NCBI GenBank assembly: GCA_034180415.1
Contig: JAXFOK010000045.1
Coordinates: 1 to 11,783 of the forward strand
Direction of reading: 5' to 3'
Source: CAKMMH01 sp927798255
Lineage (GTDB): Bacteria; Bdellovibrionota_C; UBA2361; CAKMMH01
Length of the DNA: 11,783 nt
Shown here: positions 1 through 9,400 of the stretch, piece after piece
Layout of the letters: each line of letters opens with the position of its first letter
Numbering within the stretch: the stretch's first letter is position 1
Program-made: the position numbers and the translations under genes
Notes under the pieces: generated by a model
What the model was told of the DNA's origin: nothing
The model's input: only the letters and a program-made list of their open reading frames with translations
The model's database searches: none

Positions 1-1
1 A

Positions 2-172
2 AAATTTCAAGATTTAGAAGGAAAAGAGCAAGTAATAAACGCCACGGGACTTTTAGCAATTTGTCTTCAACATGAAATTGACCATTTAAACGGTATTTTA
101 TTTGTTGATCAAATAAGTCAACTTAAAAAAGGTTTCTTTAAGAAGTGGTTTAAGAAGCAGAATGATAATTAG
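2..172 (+). CDS. def: Peptide deformylase, C-terminal fragment (5' end outside window)
   Basis: Peptide deformylase removes the N-formyl group from the initiator methionine of nascent proteins in the cytoplasm. The frame is open from base 2 to the TAG at 170-172, giving about 56 residues of the C-terminus. The diagnostic zinc-binding motif HEIDH lies at bases 71-85, with the two metal-ligand histidines and the catalytic glutamate all present, followed by the usual NG-hydrophobic stretch. The preceding GLLAIC helix and the following LFVD segment also match the family. The tail is Lys-rich (GFFKKWFKKQ), as in many deformylases. The start and the first two conserved motifs are off the left edge. 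The C-terminus looks intact. The gene is probably chromosomal and marks the left boundary of the defence island; its single Trp codon is TGG. Confidence 0.93.
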   Translation, partial: KFQDLEGKEQVINATGLLAICLQHEIDHLNGILFVDQISQLKKGFFKKWFKKQNDN

Positions 173-179
173 TTAATTT

Positions 180-3100
180 ATGAAAAACTTTGATAATAAA
201 ACAAAGCTTGTAAAAGATGATTTAAAAAAAATAATTAAAAGTGGGAGCAAGATTTCTATAGCATCTGCTTGTTTTTCTATGTATGCTTTTGAAAGTCTCA
301 AAAATGAATTAGAAAAAATAGAGGATTTTCGTTTTATTTTTACTTCCCCTACATTTGTTCAAGAAAAGTCGCAAAAAGAGAAAAGAGAATTTTATATTCC
401 AAGACTTAAAAGAGAGAAGAGTTTATATGGAACAGAGTTCGAGGTTAGACTAAGAAATGAGCTTAAACAGAAAGCTATAGCAAAAGAGTGTGCAAATTGG
501 ATACGAGAAAAAGTGAGTTTTAAGTCAAATGTTACCCATAGTAGAATGGATAATTTTTTGATAGTAAATAATGATAGTCAATCTTCTACATATATACCAA
601 TAAATACATTTACTACAATCGATATTGGTGCAGAAAGAGGTAATAATTTAACAAATTTCGTTTGTAGAATAGATAATCCTGAAAGCTTAGAATATTTGCA
701 AGTTTTTGATAATCTTTGGAATGATTCTGCAAAACTTCAAAATGTTACAGAAGAAGTGTTAGATATGATTTCAAATGTCTATGAAGAAAACTCGCCTGAA
801 CTTATCTATTTTGTAACACTTTATAATATTTTTAGTGAATTTTTAGAGGATATATCAGAAGATGTTCTTGCAAATGAGGCAACTGGATTTAAAGATAGTG
901 TGATTTGGAATAAACTTTATAATTTTCAAAAAGATGCTGCACTTGCAATAATTAACAAGCTTGAACAATATAATGGATGTATTTTAGCAGATAGTGTTGG
1001 ACTTGGTAAAACTTTTACGGCACTTGCCGTGATAAAATATTATGAAGGAAGAAATAAAAACGTTCTTGTCCTTTGTCCTAAGAAGCTTTCTGAAAACTGG
1101 ATGACATATAGAGGAAATGTCGTTAATAATACACTTATAAACGATAGACTTCGTTACGATGTTTTATATCATACAGATTTATCACGAGATAGAGGACGGA
1201 GTATTATTGGAATACAGTTAGATCGTATAAATTGGAGTAATTATGATTTAGTAGTAATTGATGAAAGTCATAATTTTAGAAATGGTTATGGGACTAATAG
1301 TCGCCAAGATGAGAAAGAAAATCGTTATGCTCGTTTGATGAATCAAGTAATAAGAAAAGGGGTAAAAACAAAAGTTTTAATGTTATCTGCAACCCCAGTT
1401 AATAATCGTTTTAGTGATTTAAGAAATCAACTCGCACTTGCTTATGAGGGCGACTCGTCGTCATGGAGTGATAGTTTGAATTTAAAATCAAATGTAGAGA
1501 ATATTTTTAAAAATGCGCAGGGTGTTTTTAATGTTTGGAAAGATTTACCTGAAGCTCAACGTACGACACAAGAACTCTTAAATCGTTTAAGTATTGATTT
1601 TATAAAGCTTTTAGATAGTGTAACAATTGCTCGTTCAAGAAAGCATATACAAACTTATTATGATGTTTCAGAAATAGGTACATTTCCAAAAAGAAATAAA
1701 CCAATATCAATATGTCCTGATTTGACAAATAAGTTAGGTGCTATTACCTATGATGAAATATTTCGTTTGTTATGTGAATTAAAATTAACAATTTATACAC
1801 CATTAAGATATGTGCTACCTAGTAAAATTCATAAATATTTATCAGAAGAGAAAAGTAGAAATTTAGGGTTTGGTAGAGAGCAAGGAACTAAGGAACTTAT
1901 GGCAATTAATCTTTTAAAACGTATGGAAAGCTCTGTTCATTCGTTCTTACTTACATCAACCCGTATTTATGAACTTTTAACAAGAACTCAAGAACTTATT
2001 CAAAAATTTAAAGAAACAGGTATTAATTCAATATACGAATTTAATGGTATAGCAAATAATGAAGGTGATTTTGATTATGATGACCAAAATACAGATTTTT
2101 TTGTAGGTAATAAAAAATTAAAAATTGACCTTAATGATATGGACTATATTTCGTGGGAACGAGATATAAATAATGATATTGGCATTTTTAAAATTTTAAT
2201 AGGTCGTGTAAAAGAAATTAGCGCAAAAGATGATTTAAAATTATCAGAACTTATTAAAGTTATTTCTGAGAAAATTGCATTTCCAATAAACAAGGGAAAT
2301 AAAAAAATTCTTATTTTTACCGCTTTTTCAGATACTGCAGAGTATTTATATGAAAATATAAGTTCAGCACTTAAAGAAAGTTTAAATATAAATACTGCAC
2401 TTATCACTGGTTCTGTCGATGGAAAAACTACAATCAATAAGTTTTTAACCGATATGAATAGGGTTTTAGCATGTTTTTCTCCAGTTTCTAAGGAACGAGA
2501 TGTGTTATACCCAAACGAAAAAGAAGATATTGATGTTTTAATAGCAACGGATTGTATTTCTGAAGGACAAAATTTACAAGATTGTGATTTTTGCATAAAT
2601 TATGATATTCATTGGAATCCTGTAAGAATTATTCAACGTTTTGGACGAATTGATAGAATTGGAAGTAAAAATGAGACGATACAGCTCGTAAATTTCTGGC
2701 CAAATGTAACTTTAGATGAATATATTAATTTAAAAGAGCGTGTCGAAACAAGAATGCGAATTGCAGTTATGACAGCAACTGGTGATGATGACTTGGTAAA
2801 TCCAGATGAAAAGGGAGATTTAGAATATAGAAGAAAGCAACTTGAGAAACTTCAAGAGGAAGTTTGCGATATTGAAGAGATGACAAATGGTGTTTCCATT
2901 ATGGATTTAGGGTTAAATGAATTTAGGATGGATTTACTTTCTTATATCAAAGAGCATGGTGATATTGAACGTATGCCTTTTGGAATACATGGAGTTGTTA
3001 GTGGAAGAGATGTTTTAAATGGTCAAGGAGATGGGGTAATATTTATTCTTAAGAATGTAAATAAGAGTATAAATATAAAAAATCAAAATAGGCTTCATCC

Positions 3101-3428
3101 ATTTTATATGGTATATGTAGGAATGAATGGTGAGATTATAACGAACCATTTAAATCCAAAAGAAACACTTGATATAATGCGTCATGTAGCCAAGGGAAAG
3201 AATGAGGTCCAAAAAGAGCTTTGTAAAAAGTTTAATAAAGCTACAAATGATGGAAAGAAGATGGATAAGATGTCAAAGCTTTTAGAAAAAGCAATAATGT
3301 CAATTATTGATAAGAAAGAAGAAAGTGATGTTAAAAGTTTTTTTAGTACAGGAAAAACAACTTTTCAAGCCACAGGTTTTTCAGGGGTTGATGATTTTGA
3401 ACTTATTTGTTTTATGGTTGTAATGTAA
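180..3428 (+). CDS. SNF2-type DEAD/DEAH helicase with degenerate PLD-like N-terminus
   Basis: A 1082-residue superfamily 2 ATPase of the SNF2/RapA-like group, expected to translocate on duplex DNA using ATP. Residues ~1-190 resemble a phospholipase-D-like domain: an early strand/helix (ISIASACFSMYAF), then H120-S-R122 where an HxK would be expected, then GAERGNNLT near a second half-site. The catalytic Lys appears replaced, so nuclease activity is doubtful. The helicase core begins ~245: Walker A D271-SVGLGKT-278, motif II DESH 361-364, motif III SATP 403-406, and motif VI QRFGRIDRIG from residue 819. A long insertion (~420-720) separates the two RecA lobes. The start at 180 lies 7 bases after the def stop with no convincing Shine-Dalgarno, so translation may be coupled to def or start weakly. 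The next gene begins 3 bases after this stop. Helicases of this type occur near Type III R-M genes; the exact role here is inferred. An A8 tract lies at 224-231. Confidence 0.88.
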   Translation: MKNFDNKTKLVKDDLKKIIKSGSKISIASACFSMYAFESLKNELEKIEDFRFIFTSPTFVQEKSQKEKREFYIPRLKREKSLYGTEFEVRLRNELKQKAIAKECANWIREKVSFKSNVTHSRMDNFLIVNNDSQSSTYIPINTFTTIDIGAERGNNLTNFVCRIDNPESLEYLQVFDNLWNDSAKLQNVTEEVLDMISNVYEENSPELIYFVTLYNIFSEFLEDISEDVLANEATGFKDSVIWNKLYNFQKDAALAIINKLEQYNGCILADSVGLGKTFTALAVIKYYEGRNKNVLVLCPKKLSENWMTYRGNVVNNTLINDRLRYDVLYHTDLSRDRGRSIIGIQLDRINWSNYDLVVIDESHNFRNGYGTNSRQDEKENRYARLMNQVIRKGVKTKVLMLSATPVNNRFSDLRNQLALAYEGDSSSWSDSLNLKSNVENIFKNAQGVFNVWKDLPEAQRTTQELLNRLSIDFIKLLDSVTIARSRKHIQTYYDVSEIGTFPKRNKPISICPDLTNKLGAITYDEIFRLLCELKLTIYTPLRYVLPSKIHKYLSEEKSRNLGFGREQGTKELMAINLLKRMESSVHSFLLTSTRIYELLTRTQELIQKFKETGINSIYEFNGIANNEGDFDYDDQNTDFFVGNKKLKIDLNDMDYISWERDINNDIGIFKILIGRVKEISAKDDLKLSELIKVISEKIAFPINKGNKKILIFTAFSDTAEYLYENISSALKESLNINTALITGSVDGKTTINKFLTDMNRVLACFSPVSKERDVLYPNEKEDIDVLIATDCISEGQNLQDCDFCINYDIHWNPVRIIQRFGRIDRIGSKNETIQLVNFWPNVTLDEYINLKERVETRMRIAVMTATGDDDLVNPDEKGDLEYRRKQLEKLQEEVCDIEEMTNGVSIMDLGLNEFRMDLLSYIKEHGDIERMPFGIHGVVSGRDVLNGQGDGVIFILKNVNKSINIKNQNRLHPFYMVYVGMNGEIITNHLNPKETLDIMRHVAKGKNEVQKELCKKFNKATNDGKKMDKMSKLLEKAIMSIIDKKEESDVKSFFSTGKTTFQATGFSGVDDFELICFMVVM

Positions 3429-3431
3429 AAA

Positions 3432-4067
3432 ATGATAGATTTCCCTAGCACTACAAAAGTTTTTGCAAATATTCCTAAGGAATCATTTTATAAAAATCTT
3501 TCTATTACTAAGTCATTGAAAGAAAAATTTATTTCTGATATCGAAAAAATTAATGTTGAAAATAGTTTAACTAATGAAAATTTAAGGTTTGAAAAAGAAG
3601 GGAAGATACAAGAAATTCTTTTAGTTTCAATTTTATTAAAGAAAAATGATTTTGATAATAAAATTATAGAGTTTATTGCAAGAAAAAATTCACACAAATT
3701 GGTTTTTTTGATTGAATTTGATAATTATCAAAAACTTGCGATATTTCACAATAAGCTTTATCAAACTTCATGGTGCGAAAAAGAAGAAATTTCGTTAAAA
3801 TTAAAGGGGTTTTCTTTAGATGAAGTATGGGAAAATTTTGTAAAAGAGATTGCATTTAGAGATAATAAGATTATAGAAGATGATAGTTATTCACTTGATA
3901 ATCTTATAGAAATTAAAGAAGAAAAAGAAAAGCTAGAAAAGTTAATAACAAAAACGACAAATGCATTAAGAAAAGAATTACAACCTAAAAAACAATATGA
4001 ACTTCATAAAAAGCTTAAAGAGTATGAAAAAAAATTAAATGAGCTTTTAGAATTGATAAAAGATTAA
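3432..4067 (+). CDS. DUF4391-like protein, helicase and Type III R-M partner
   Basis: A 211-residue protein of unknown biochemical function. The opening (MIDFPSTTKVFANIPKESFY) followed by a segment containing LKEKFISDIEKI and a predicted alpha/beta body (KIQEILLVSILLKK, then LVFLIEFDNYQKLAIF) match my memory of the DUF4391 family, which I recall beside SNF2-type helicases and Mod genes. Residues ~160-211 are rich in Lys, Glu and Leu with heptad-like spacing (EKEKLEKL, then YEKKLNELLELIKD) and probably form a coiled coil, suggesting a protein-protein contact. No catalytic motif, signal peptide or membrane segment is visible. The ATG lies 3 bases after the helicase stop without a ribosome-binding site, so coupled translation and a helicase complex are likely (inference). 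It is followed by 52 bases before mod copy 1. Confidence 0.75.
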   Translation: MIDFPSTTKVFANIPKESFYKNLSITKSLKEKFISDIEKINVENSLTNENLRFEKEGKIQEILLVSILLKKNDFDNKIIEFIARKNSHKLVFLIEFDNYQKLAIFHNKLYQTSWCEKEEISLKLKGFSLDEVWENFVKEIAFRDNKIIEDDSYSLDNLIEIKEEKEKLEKLITKTTNALRKELQPKKQYELHKKLKEYEKKLNELLELIKD

Positions 4068-4119
4068 TAAATAGCTTTTAAAAGTTTTATTAAAGTTAAT
4101 GTAGCGAAAAAAGGTAAAT

Positions 4120-6198
4120 ATGGTTCAAAAATTAAATATGAAAACAAAAGATTTAGCAGATGAAAATTTTAAAATTTTATCAAAACTTTTTCCAAATGCT
4201 GTAACAGAAATAAAAAATGAAGAAGGAATTGTTGTAAGAGCAATAGATGCTGATGTTTTAAGGCAAGAAATAAATAAAGAAGTTATTGAAGGAAAGGAAG
4301 AACGTTATCAATTTACTTGGCCAGATAAAAAGAAATCAGTAATTTTAGCAAATAAGCCATCTACTAAAACTTTAAAATTAGATACTAAATCTTCTTTTGG
4401 TCGAAATGGTGAAAAGGGAAGCATTGATACTCAAAATATTTATATTGAAGGTGATAATTTAGAAGCTTTAAAACTTCTTCACGAAACATATTTAGGTAAA
4501 ATTAAAATGATTTATATCGACCCGCCGTATAATACAGGGAATGATTTATTTGTGTATGATGATGATTATTCAAAATCAAGGGATGAATATTTAGAAGAAA
4601 GTGGTCAGTTTGACGAGGTTGGTAATCAACTTGTAAGGAATCCAGAAAGCAACGGACGCTTTCATACAGATTGGCTTAATATGATGTATCCACGATTAAG
4701 ACTTGCTAAGGATTTATTAACTGAAGATGGGGTAATATTTATTAGTATTGATGATAATGAGGTTGAGAATTTAAAGAAAATTTGTAATGAGGTGTTCGGA
4801 GCAAGGAATTTCGTCAATTGTATTGCTATAAAAATGAGTGAAGCAACAGGTGTTAAGATGAATCACGCTAAAATAAGATTTCCAAAGTTAAAGGAATATA
4901 TTTTGTTTTATAAACGTGATAATTTTCAGTCTTTTGTAACGATTGATAAATATAAAAGTAATGAATGGGATAAAGAAAATAATATGTTTCTTGATGGTAT
5001 GACAAGAGAAAATAGAGATTTTTTAATTAAATTAACTGAAAAAGAAGTAAATAATCAAGAAGATGTTATTAAAGCAAATGGTGTACTTAGTAAGGTAAAA
5101 ATAGTTTCGTTATCTGAAAAAATAAAAGAGTTATCTTTTACAGATGAAAAATTAAATGATTGGCTTTTTGATAATAGTTATAGAATCATAAAAACAGCGG
5201 GTTCTGATAGTCTTGCTAAAATAGTTAATAAGCTTCCACAAATTACTAATCAAGATATAGCTTCGGCAATTTCTAGTAGTGGAGTGATATTTTTTTACAT
5301 AACGAATTATAATCGTAATACAAGTCAACCACGATTGAGGGTTATTTTCGCAGATGAAAATATTTATAAAAACCCATGTGATTTTTGGCAAGATATAAAA
5401 ACATCAGGTGCTATAGCGAAAGAAGGTGGAGTTGATTATCACAATGGTAAGAAACCACTAAAATTATTAAATAGGATAATCAAAATGACAACGAAAAATA
5501 CGGATATAATTATGGATTTTTTTTCTGGCTCAGCCAGTACTGCACATGCAGTTATGAAATTAAATGCAGAAGATGGGGCAAATAGAAAATTTATTATGGT
5601 CCAACTTGATGATAATTTAGATGAAAGTTTAAAAAAGAGCGAAGGAGAAGCAAAAACAACAGTAAAAGAAACTATAAATTTTTTAGATAGCATTGACAAA
5701 CCTCATATTCTTTCAGAACTTGGAAAAGAAAGAATAAGGCGTGCAGGAATAAAAATAAAGGAAGAGAGTCCTCTTACTACTCAAAATCTTGATATTGGTT
5801 TTAGAGTATTTAAAGTTGATGAAAGTAATATGAAGGATGTGTATTATGCGCCTAACGAGTTAGAACAAGAGCAACTTGATATATTTGAAAGTAATATAAA
5901 GGATGGCGTTAAAAATGAGGATTTACTTATTCAAGTAATGCTTGAGCTTGGAGTTGAACTTTCTGAAAATATTACAAAAGAAAAAATTGACGGTAAGGAA
6001 ATTTTAGTTGTATCAGATAACTTTTTAATTGCCTCGTTTGATAATAATCTTACAAGTGATGTGATAACAAAAATTGCAAAAAGAAAACCAGAGTATGCAG
6101 TATTTAAAGATAGTAGTTATGCATCTGATACAGTTTTTGCAAACTATGAACAAATTTTTGAAACATATAGCCAAAATACTAAAAGGAAGGTTATTTAG
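4120..6198 (+). CDS. mod: Type III DNA adenine-N6 methyltransferase Mod, copy 1
   Basis: A 692-residue beta-class amino-methyltransferase that would methylate adenine in a short asymmetric site and supply sequence recognition for the Type III complex. Motif IV, DPPYNTG, is at residues 134-140. The S-adenosylmethionine-binding motif I, DFFSGS, is at 466-471. The order IV, recognition region, I is that of the beta class. The recognition region covers about residues 230-440 and is unrelated to that of the second Mod. The N-terminal ~230 residues and the last ~135 residues (from NLDIGFRVF) are closely shared with copy 2. Between motif I and that block it carries a longer insert (TINFLDSIDKPH) than copy 2. 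The ATG at 4120 has AAGG at 4111-4114 upstream. A T8 run (5517-5524) sits inside the motif I codons. No in-frame damage is seen. Confidence 0.95.
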   Translation: MVQKLNMKTKDLADENFKILSKLFPNAVTEIKNEEGIVVRAIDADVLRQEINKEVIEGKEERYQFTWPDKKKSVILANKPSTKTLKLDTKSSFGRNGEKGSIDTQNIYIEGDNLEALKLLHETYLGKIKMIYIDPPYNTGNDLFVYDDDYSKSRDEYLEESGQFDEVGNQLVRNPESNGRFHTDWLNMMYPRLRLAKDLLTEDGVIFISIDDNEVENLKKICNEVFGARNFVNCIAIKMSEATGVKMNHAKIRFPKLKEYILFYKRDNFQSFVTIDKYKSNEWDKENNMFLDGMTRENRDFLIKLTEKEVNNQEDVIKANGVLSKVKIVSLSEKIKELSFTDEKLNDWLFDNSYRIIKTAGSDSLAKIVNKLPQITNQDIASAISSSGVIFFYITNYNRNTSQPRLRVIFADENIYKNPCDFWQDIKTSGAIAKEGGVDYHNGKKPLKLLNRIIKMTTKNTDIIMDFFSGSASTAHAVMKLNAEDGANRKFIMVQLDDNLDESLKKSEGEAKTTVKETINFLDSIDKPHILSELGKERIRRAGIKIKEESPLTTQNLDIGFRVFKVDESNMKDVYYAPNELEQEQLDIFESNIKDGVKNEDLLIQVMLELGVELSENITKEKIDGKEILVVSDNFLIASFDNNLTSDVITKIAKRKPEYAVFKDSSYASDTVFANYEQIFETYSQNTKRKVI
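4297..4400 (+). repeat. 104-base direct repeat, copy 1 (inside mod copy 1)
   Basis: This block is base-for-base identical to 9728-9831 in the second mod. It encodes the EERYQFTWPDKKKS region and the following KPSTKTLKLDTKSSFG segment. Downstream of it the proteins stay similar, but synonymous differences appear at once (TCG versus AGA for Arg, AGC versus AGT for Ser). Perfect identity at every third position inside the block, against drift outside it, points to recent recombination or gene conversion. Confidence 0.93.
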
Positions 6199-6223
6199 TT
6201 TAGTAGAAAAAACACGTAGTATA

Positions 6224-6254
6224 GCGTGCGTTATTTCCAGTAAATTGCGCATGC
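6224..6254. repeat. Inverted repeat after mod copy 1
   Basis: GCGTGCG at 6224-6230 can pair with CGCATGC at 6248-6254 (7 pairs, one G-U), and ATTT at 6233-6236 with AAAT at 6242-6245 inside the loop. It is the most GC-rich spot in the mod-res gap. It also contains the 8-base palindrome CGCATGCG at 6248-6255. It could be an RNA hairpin, a protein-binding site or the scar of an insertion; no U-tract follows, so it is not a classic terminator. Confidence 0.45.
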
Positions 6255-6290
6255 GTGAGATTGTAACAATTTGAATGTATTAGATATGTT

Positions 6291-6342
6291 CTCACTTTTA
6301 AAAAGGTCAACCACTGGTTGCCCTTTTTAAAACTTTAGTGAG
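6291..6342 (+). terminator. Strong terminator-like hairpin between mod copy 1 and res
   Basis: The core stem pairs 6296-6306 with 6322-6332 (11 perfect pairs, TTTTAAAAAGG against its complement). After one T/C mismatch, CAACC (6308-6312) pairs with GGTTG (6316-6320) around an ACT loop. The 3' arm contains five T's after the GC part, so it can act as an intrinsic terminator. The A-rich 5' arm would give a U-run on the other strand, so it could work in both directions. Outer arms CTCAC (6291-6295) and GTGAG (6338-6342) extend the symmetry. It lies 93 bases after the mod stop and 68 bases before the chosen res start, so it could end mod mRNA or attenuate res. Confidence 0.7.
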
Positions 6343-6354
6343 TTAATGAACTTA

Positions 6355-6381
6355 AAAAGGCGAGCCAGTGGTCGGCCTTTT
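6355..6381 (+). terminator. Second, weaker terminator-like hairpin before res
   Basis: AAAAGG (6355-6360) pairs with CCTTTT (6376-6381), and CGA (6361-6363) pairs with TCG (6372-6374) with a bulged G at 6375. TTA (6352-6354) and TAA (6383-6385) can extend the base. The plan (AAAAAGG, short GC arm, CCTTTT) copies that of the hairpin at 6291-6342, so the pair looks like a degenerate tandem repeat. It ends 28 bases before the chosen res start. Confidence 0.5.
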
Positions 6382-6396
6382 CTAATGTGAAATGTT

Positions 6397-6401
6397 AGGG
6401 A
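6397..6401 (+). promoter_or_regulatory. Ribosome-binding site that sets the res start
   Basis: AGGGA ends 8 bases before the ATG at 6410. The earlier in-frame ATG at 6392 lies upstream of this site and has no Shine-Dalgarno of its own, so 6410 is preferred. Confidence 0.7.
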
Positions 6402-6409
6402 ACAAACAA

Positions 6410-9400
6410 ATGAATGAAATGAAATTTAAATTTAAAATTCAGCCATATCAAACAGAAGCTGTTGAAAGCGTTATAAATGTTTTTAAAGGTCAAGGTTTTG
6501 ATGATAAATTTGTATATAGAAGAGATGCAAAGGTTGAAAGAGGAGGATGGAATTGGCGTCTTTCAGAAGATGAACTCTTAATGGGTTTTGCAAATAAAGC
6601 TTTAACTCTTGATAGTAAAGATATCCTTTCAAATATCCAAAAAGTTCAAAATGATAATAATGTAAAACAATCAGATAATCTTACAGGAAAACTTGGCGCT
6701 TGTTCTCTTGATGTTGAAATGGAAACAGGAACTGGAAAAACTTACGTTTATATAAAAACCATTTTTGAATTAAATAAAAAATATGGTTGGAGTAAATTTA
6801 TCGTTGTAGTGCCTAGCATTGCAATTAGAGAAGGAGTGGCAAAGAGTTTTAAAATCACTAAAGACCATTTTATGGAATACTATGGTAAAAAAGCTCACTA
6901 TTTTGTTTATGATTCAAAAGATTTAACAAAAATAGATGATTTTAGTAAAAGCCCTGATATAAATGTAATGATTATTAATATTCAAGCCTTTAATGCAAGA
7001 GGAAAAGACGCAAGACGTATCTCAATGAAATTAGATGAGTTTGAAAGTAGGCGCCCTATAGATGTTATTAAAGCAAATCATCCTATTGTAATTTTAGATG
7101 AACCACAAAAAATGGGAGGAAGCGCAACAAAAGAAAGCTTAAAAGAATTTAATCCTCTTTTTTGTTTAAATTATTCTGCAACTCATAAAGACCATCATGA
7201 TTTAGTATATGTATTAGATGCTTTTGATGCATACAATAATAAACTTGTAAAAAAGATAGAAGTTAAAGGAATCGAAGTTAAAAATCTTCAGGGAAAAGAT
7301 AGCTACATTTTCTTTGAAAATATTTTAATATCTCCAAATAAACCACCAATGGCAAAACTTGAATTCGAAGTTAAGCATAAAGCTGGAATAAAGCGAGAAA
7401 CAAGGATTTTAAGTGAAGATGACGACCTTTATGCTCTATCAAAAGATATGGAGCAATATAAAGGCTATAGAATAAGTGATATAAACCCAGTGACTAATAC
7501 GTTATCATTTACAAATGGAATAAAACTTTATGCAGGTGAAGTGCTTGGAAATCTTGAAGAGAAAGAGCTTAGACGAATACAAATTAGAGAAACAATTCTT
7601 TCTCATTTTGAAAAAGAAGAAGAACTTTTTGAAAAAGGAATAAAAACATTATCATTATTTTTTATTGATGAAGTTTCAAAGTATAGAAGATATGATGAAA
7701 AAGGAAATGAACTTAACTCAGAGTATGGTGATATTTTTGAAGAAGAATATAAAAAAGTACTTGATGAATATTTAAATAGATTTGAGTCTCCATATATAAA
7801 ATATTTAAAAAATATTGATGTTACCAAAACTCACGCGGGATATTTTAGTATTGATAAACAAGGACATAAAGTTAATAGTAAAACCGAACGAGGAAGTGAT
7901 ATAAGTAGTGATATTTCAGCTTATGATTTAATTTTAAAAGATAAAGAAATTTTGCTTTCATTTGAAAATCCTGTAAGGTTTATTTTTTCTCACTCTGCTC
8001 TTCGTGAAGGATGGGATAATCCAAATGTGTTCCAAATTTGCACTTTAAAACAAGGTGGAAATTCTTCTTCTCAAAAAAGACAAGAAGTTGGAAGAGGCTT
8101 AAGATTAGCTGTGAATCAAAAAGGTGAAAGGCAAGATGTAAATGAGCTTGGAACAGAAGTTCATAATATTAATAAGCTTACTGTGATAGCTTCAGATGGT
8201 TATAAAGATTTTGTGGCTGATTTACAAAAAGGTATAAGAGAAGATTTGTACGATAGACCAACAAGAGCAACTGCTGATTATTTCACAGGAAAAGTTGTTA
8301 GCGATGGTAAAGGAAATAGTGTTGTTATTTCAGAAAAACAAGGAAAAGATATTTATCGTTATCTTGCAAGGAATAATTATATAGATGATAACGATAAAAT
8401 TACTTCTTGTTATAAAGATGATCTTGCAAATAATACGTTAAAAGAACTTCCAGAAAGTGTACAAGAGATGAAAGAAGGGGTGCATAATTTAATTCAATGT
8501 GTCTTTGATGAAGATTTAGTTAATAATATGATAAGTAATGGAAGAGATGCTAAAGTTCCAGAGAATGCGTTAAACGATAATTTTTATAAAAAGGAATTTC
8601 AAACGCTTTGGGGCCTTATTAATCATAAATATACTTATAGAGTAGATTTTAATAGCGATGAGTTGATTAAAAATGCTATAAGAAATCTTAATAAAAATCT
8701 TTTTGTTTCTAAGATGCGTTATACTGTAACTATAGGCCAGCAAGCAAATGAACAAAATCTTGATAAATTAAATAATGATACATCATTTTTAGTAAAAAAT
8801 AGTAGTACAAAAGATTTAAATACAGAACAAAATAGTTCTGTAAGATATGACCTTATAGGAAAAATTTCAGATGGCACAAAGCTTACAAGAAAAACAGTTG
8901 TAAAAATCTTAAAAGGTATAAACAAAGAAACTTTTGATATGTATAAAGAAAATCCAGAGGATTTTATGGCTAAAACTATACGCCTCATAAAAGATGAAAA
9001 AGCAACAATGCTAGTTGAGCATATATCATATAATAAAACTGAAAATACTTATGATACTTCTATTTTTACAACAAAAAAGAATAGTGATGCATCAAAATGT
9101 TACAGGGCGCAAAAGAATGTTCAAGATTATGTTTTAATTGATGGTTACGCTAAAGATGGAAAAAGTATTGAAAAAACATTTGCAGAAAGTTTAGATTTAG
9201 CAAGTGAAGTTTGTGCGTATGCTAAACTTCCAAGAGGTTTTAGCATACCAACTCCTCTTGAAAACTACTCTCCCGATTGGGCAATAGCATTTTATAAAGG
9301 AACTGTAAAACATATTTTCTTTATTGCAGAAACAAAAGGTTCAATGAATTCTTTAGATTTAAGAGTTGGTGAAAATGCAAAGATAGAATGCGCAAAAAAA

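Noticed and set aside
4074..4083. Palindrome CTTTTAAAAG between the DUF4391 gene and mod copy 1
   Set aside because: Ten bases of pure AT core with no GC stem or loop; expected by chance at this composition and not a convincing terminator.
6074..6274. Plus-strand frame overlapping the end of mod copy 1
   Set aside because: Out-of-frame shadow of the conserved mod C-terminus running into the hairpin gap; no ribosome site or recognisable product.
7097..7108. DEPQ instead of DEAD/DEAH as helicase motif II of Res
   Set aside because: From memory, DEPQ-type motif II is common in Type III Res proteins, so it is not a defect or novelty.
2144..8988. Several open frames of 60-150 codons on the minus strand opposite the large genes
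   Set aside because: They lie wholly inside strong plus-strand genes, are Ser/Phe/Ile-rich as antisense shadows are, and show no domain or ribosome site.
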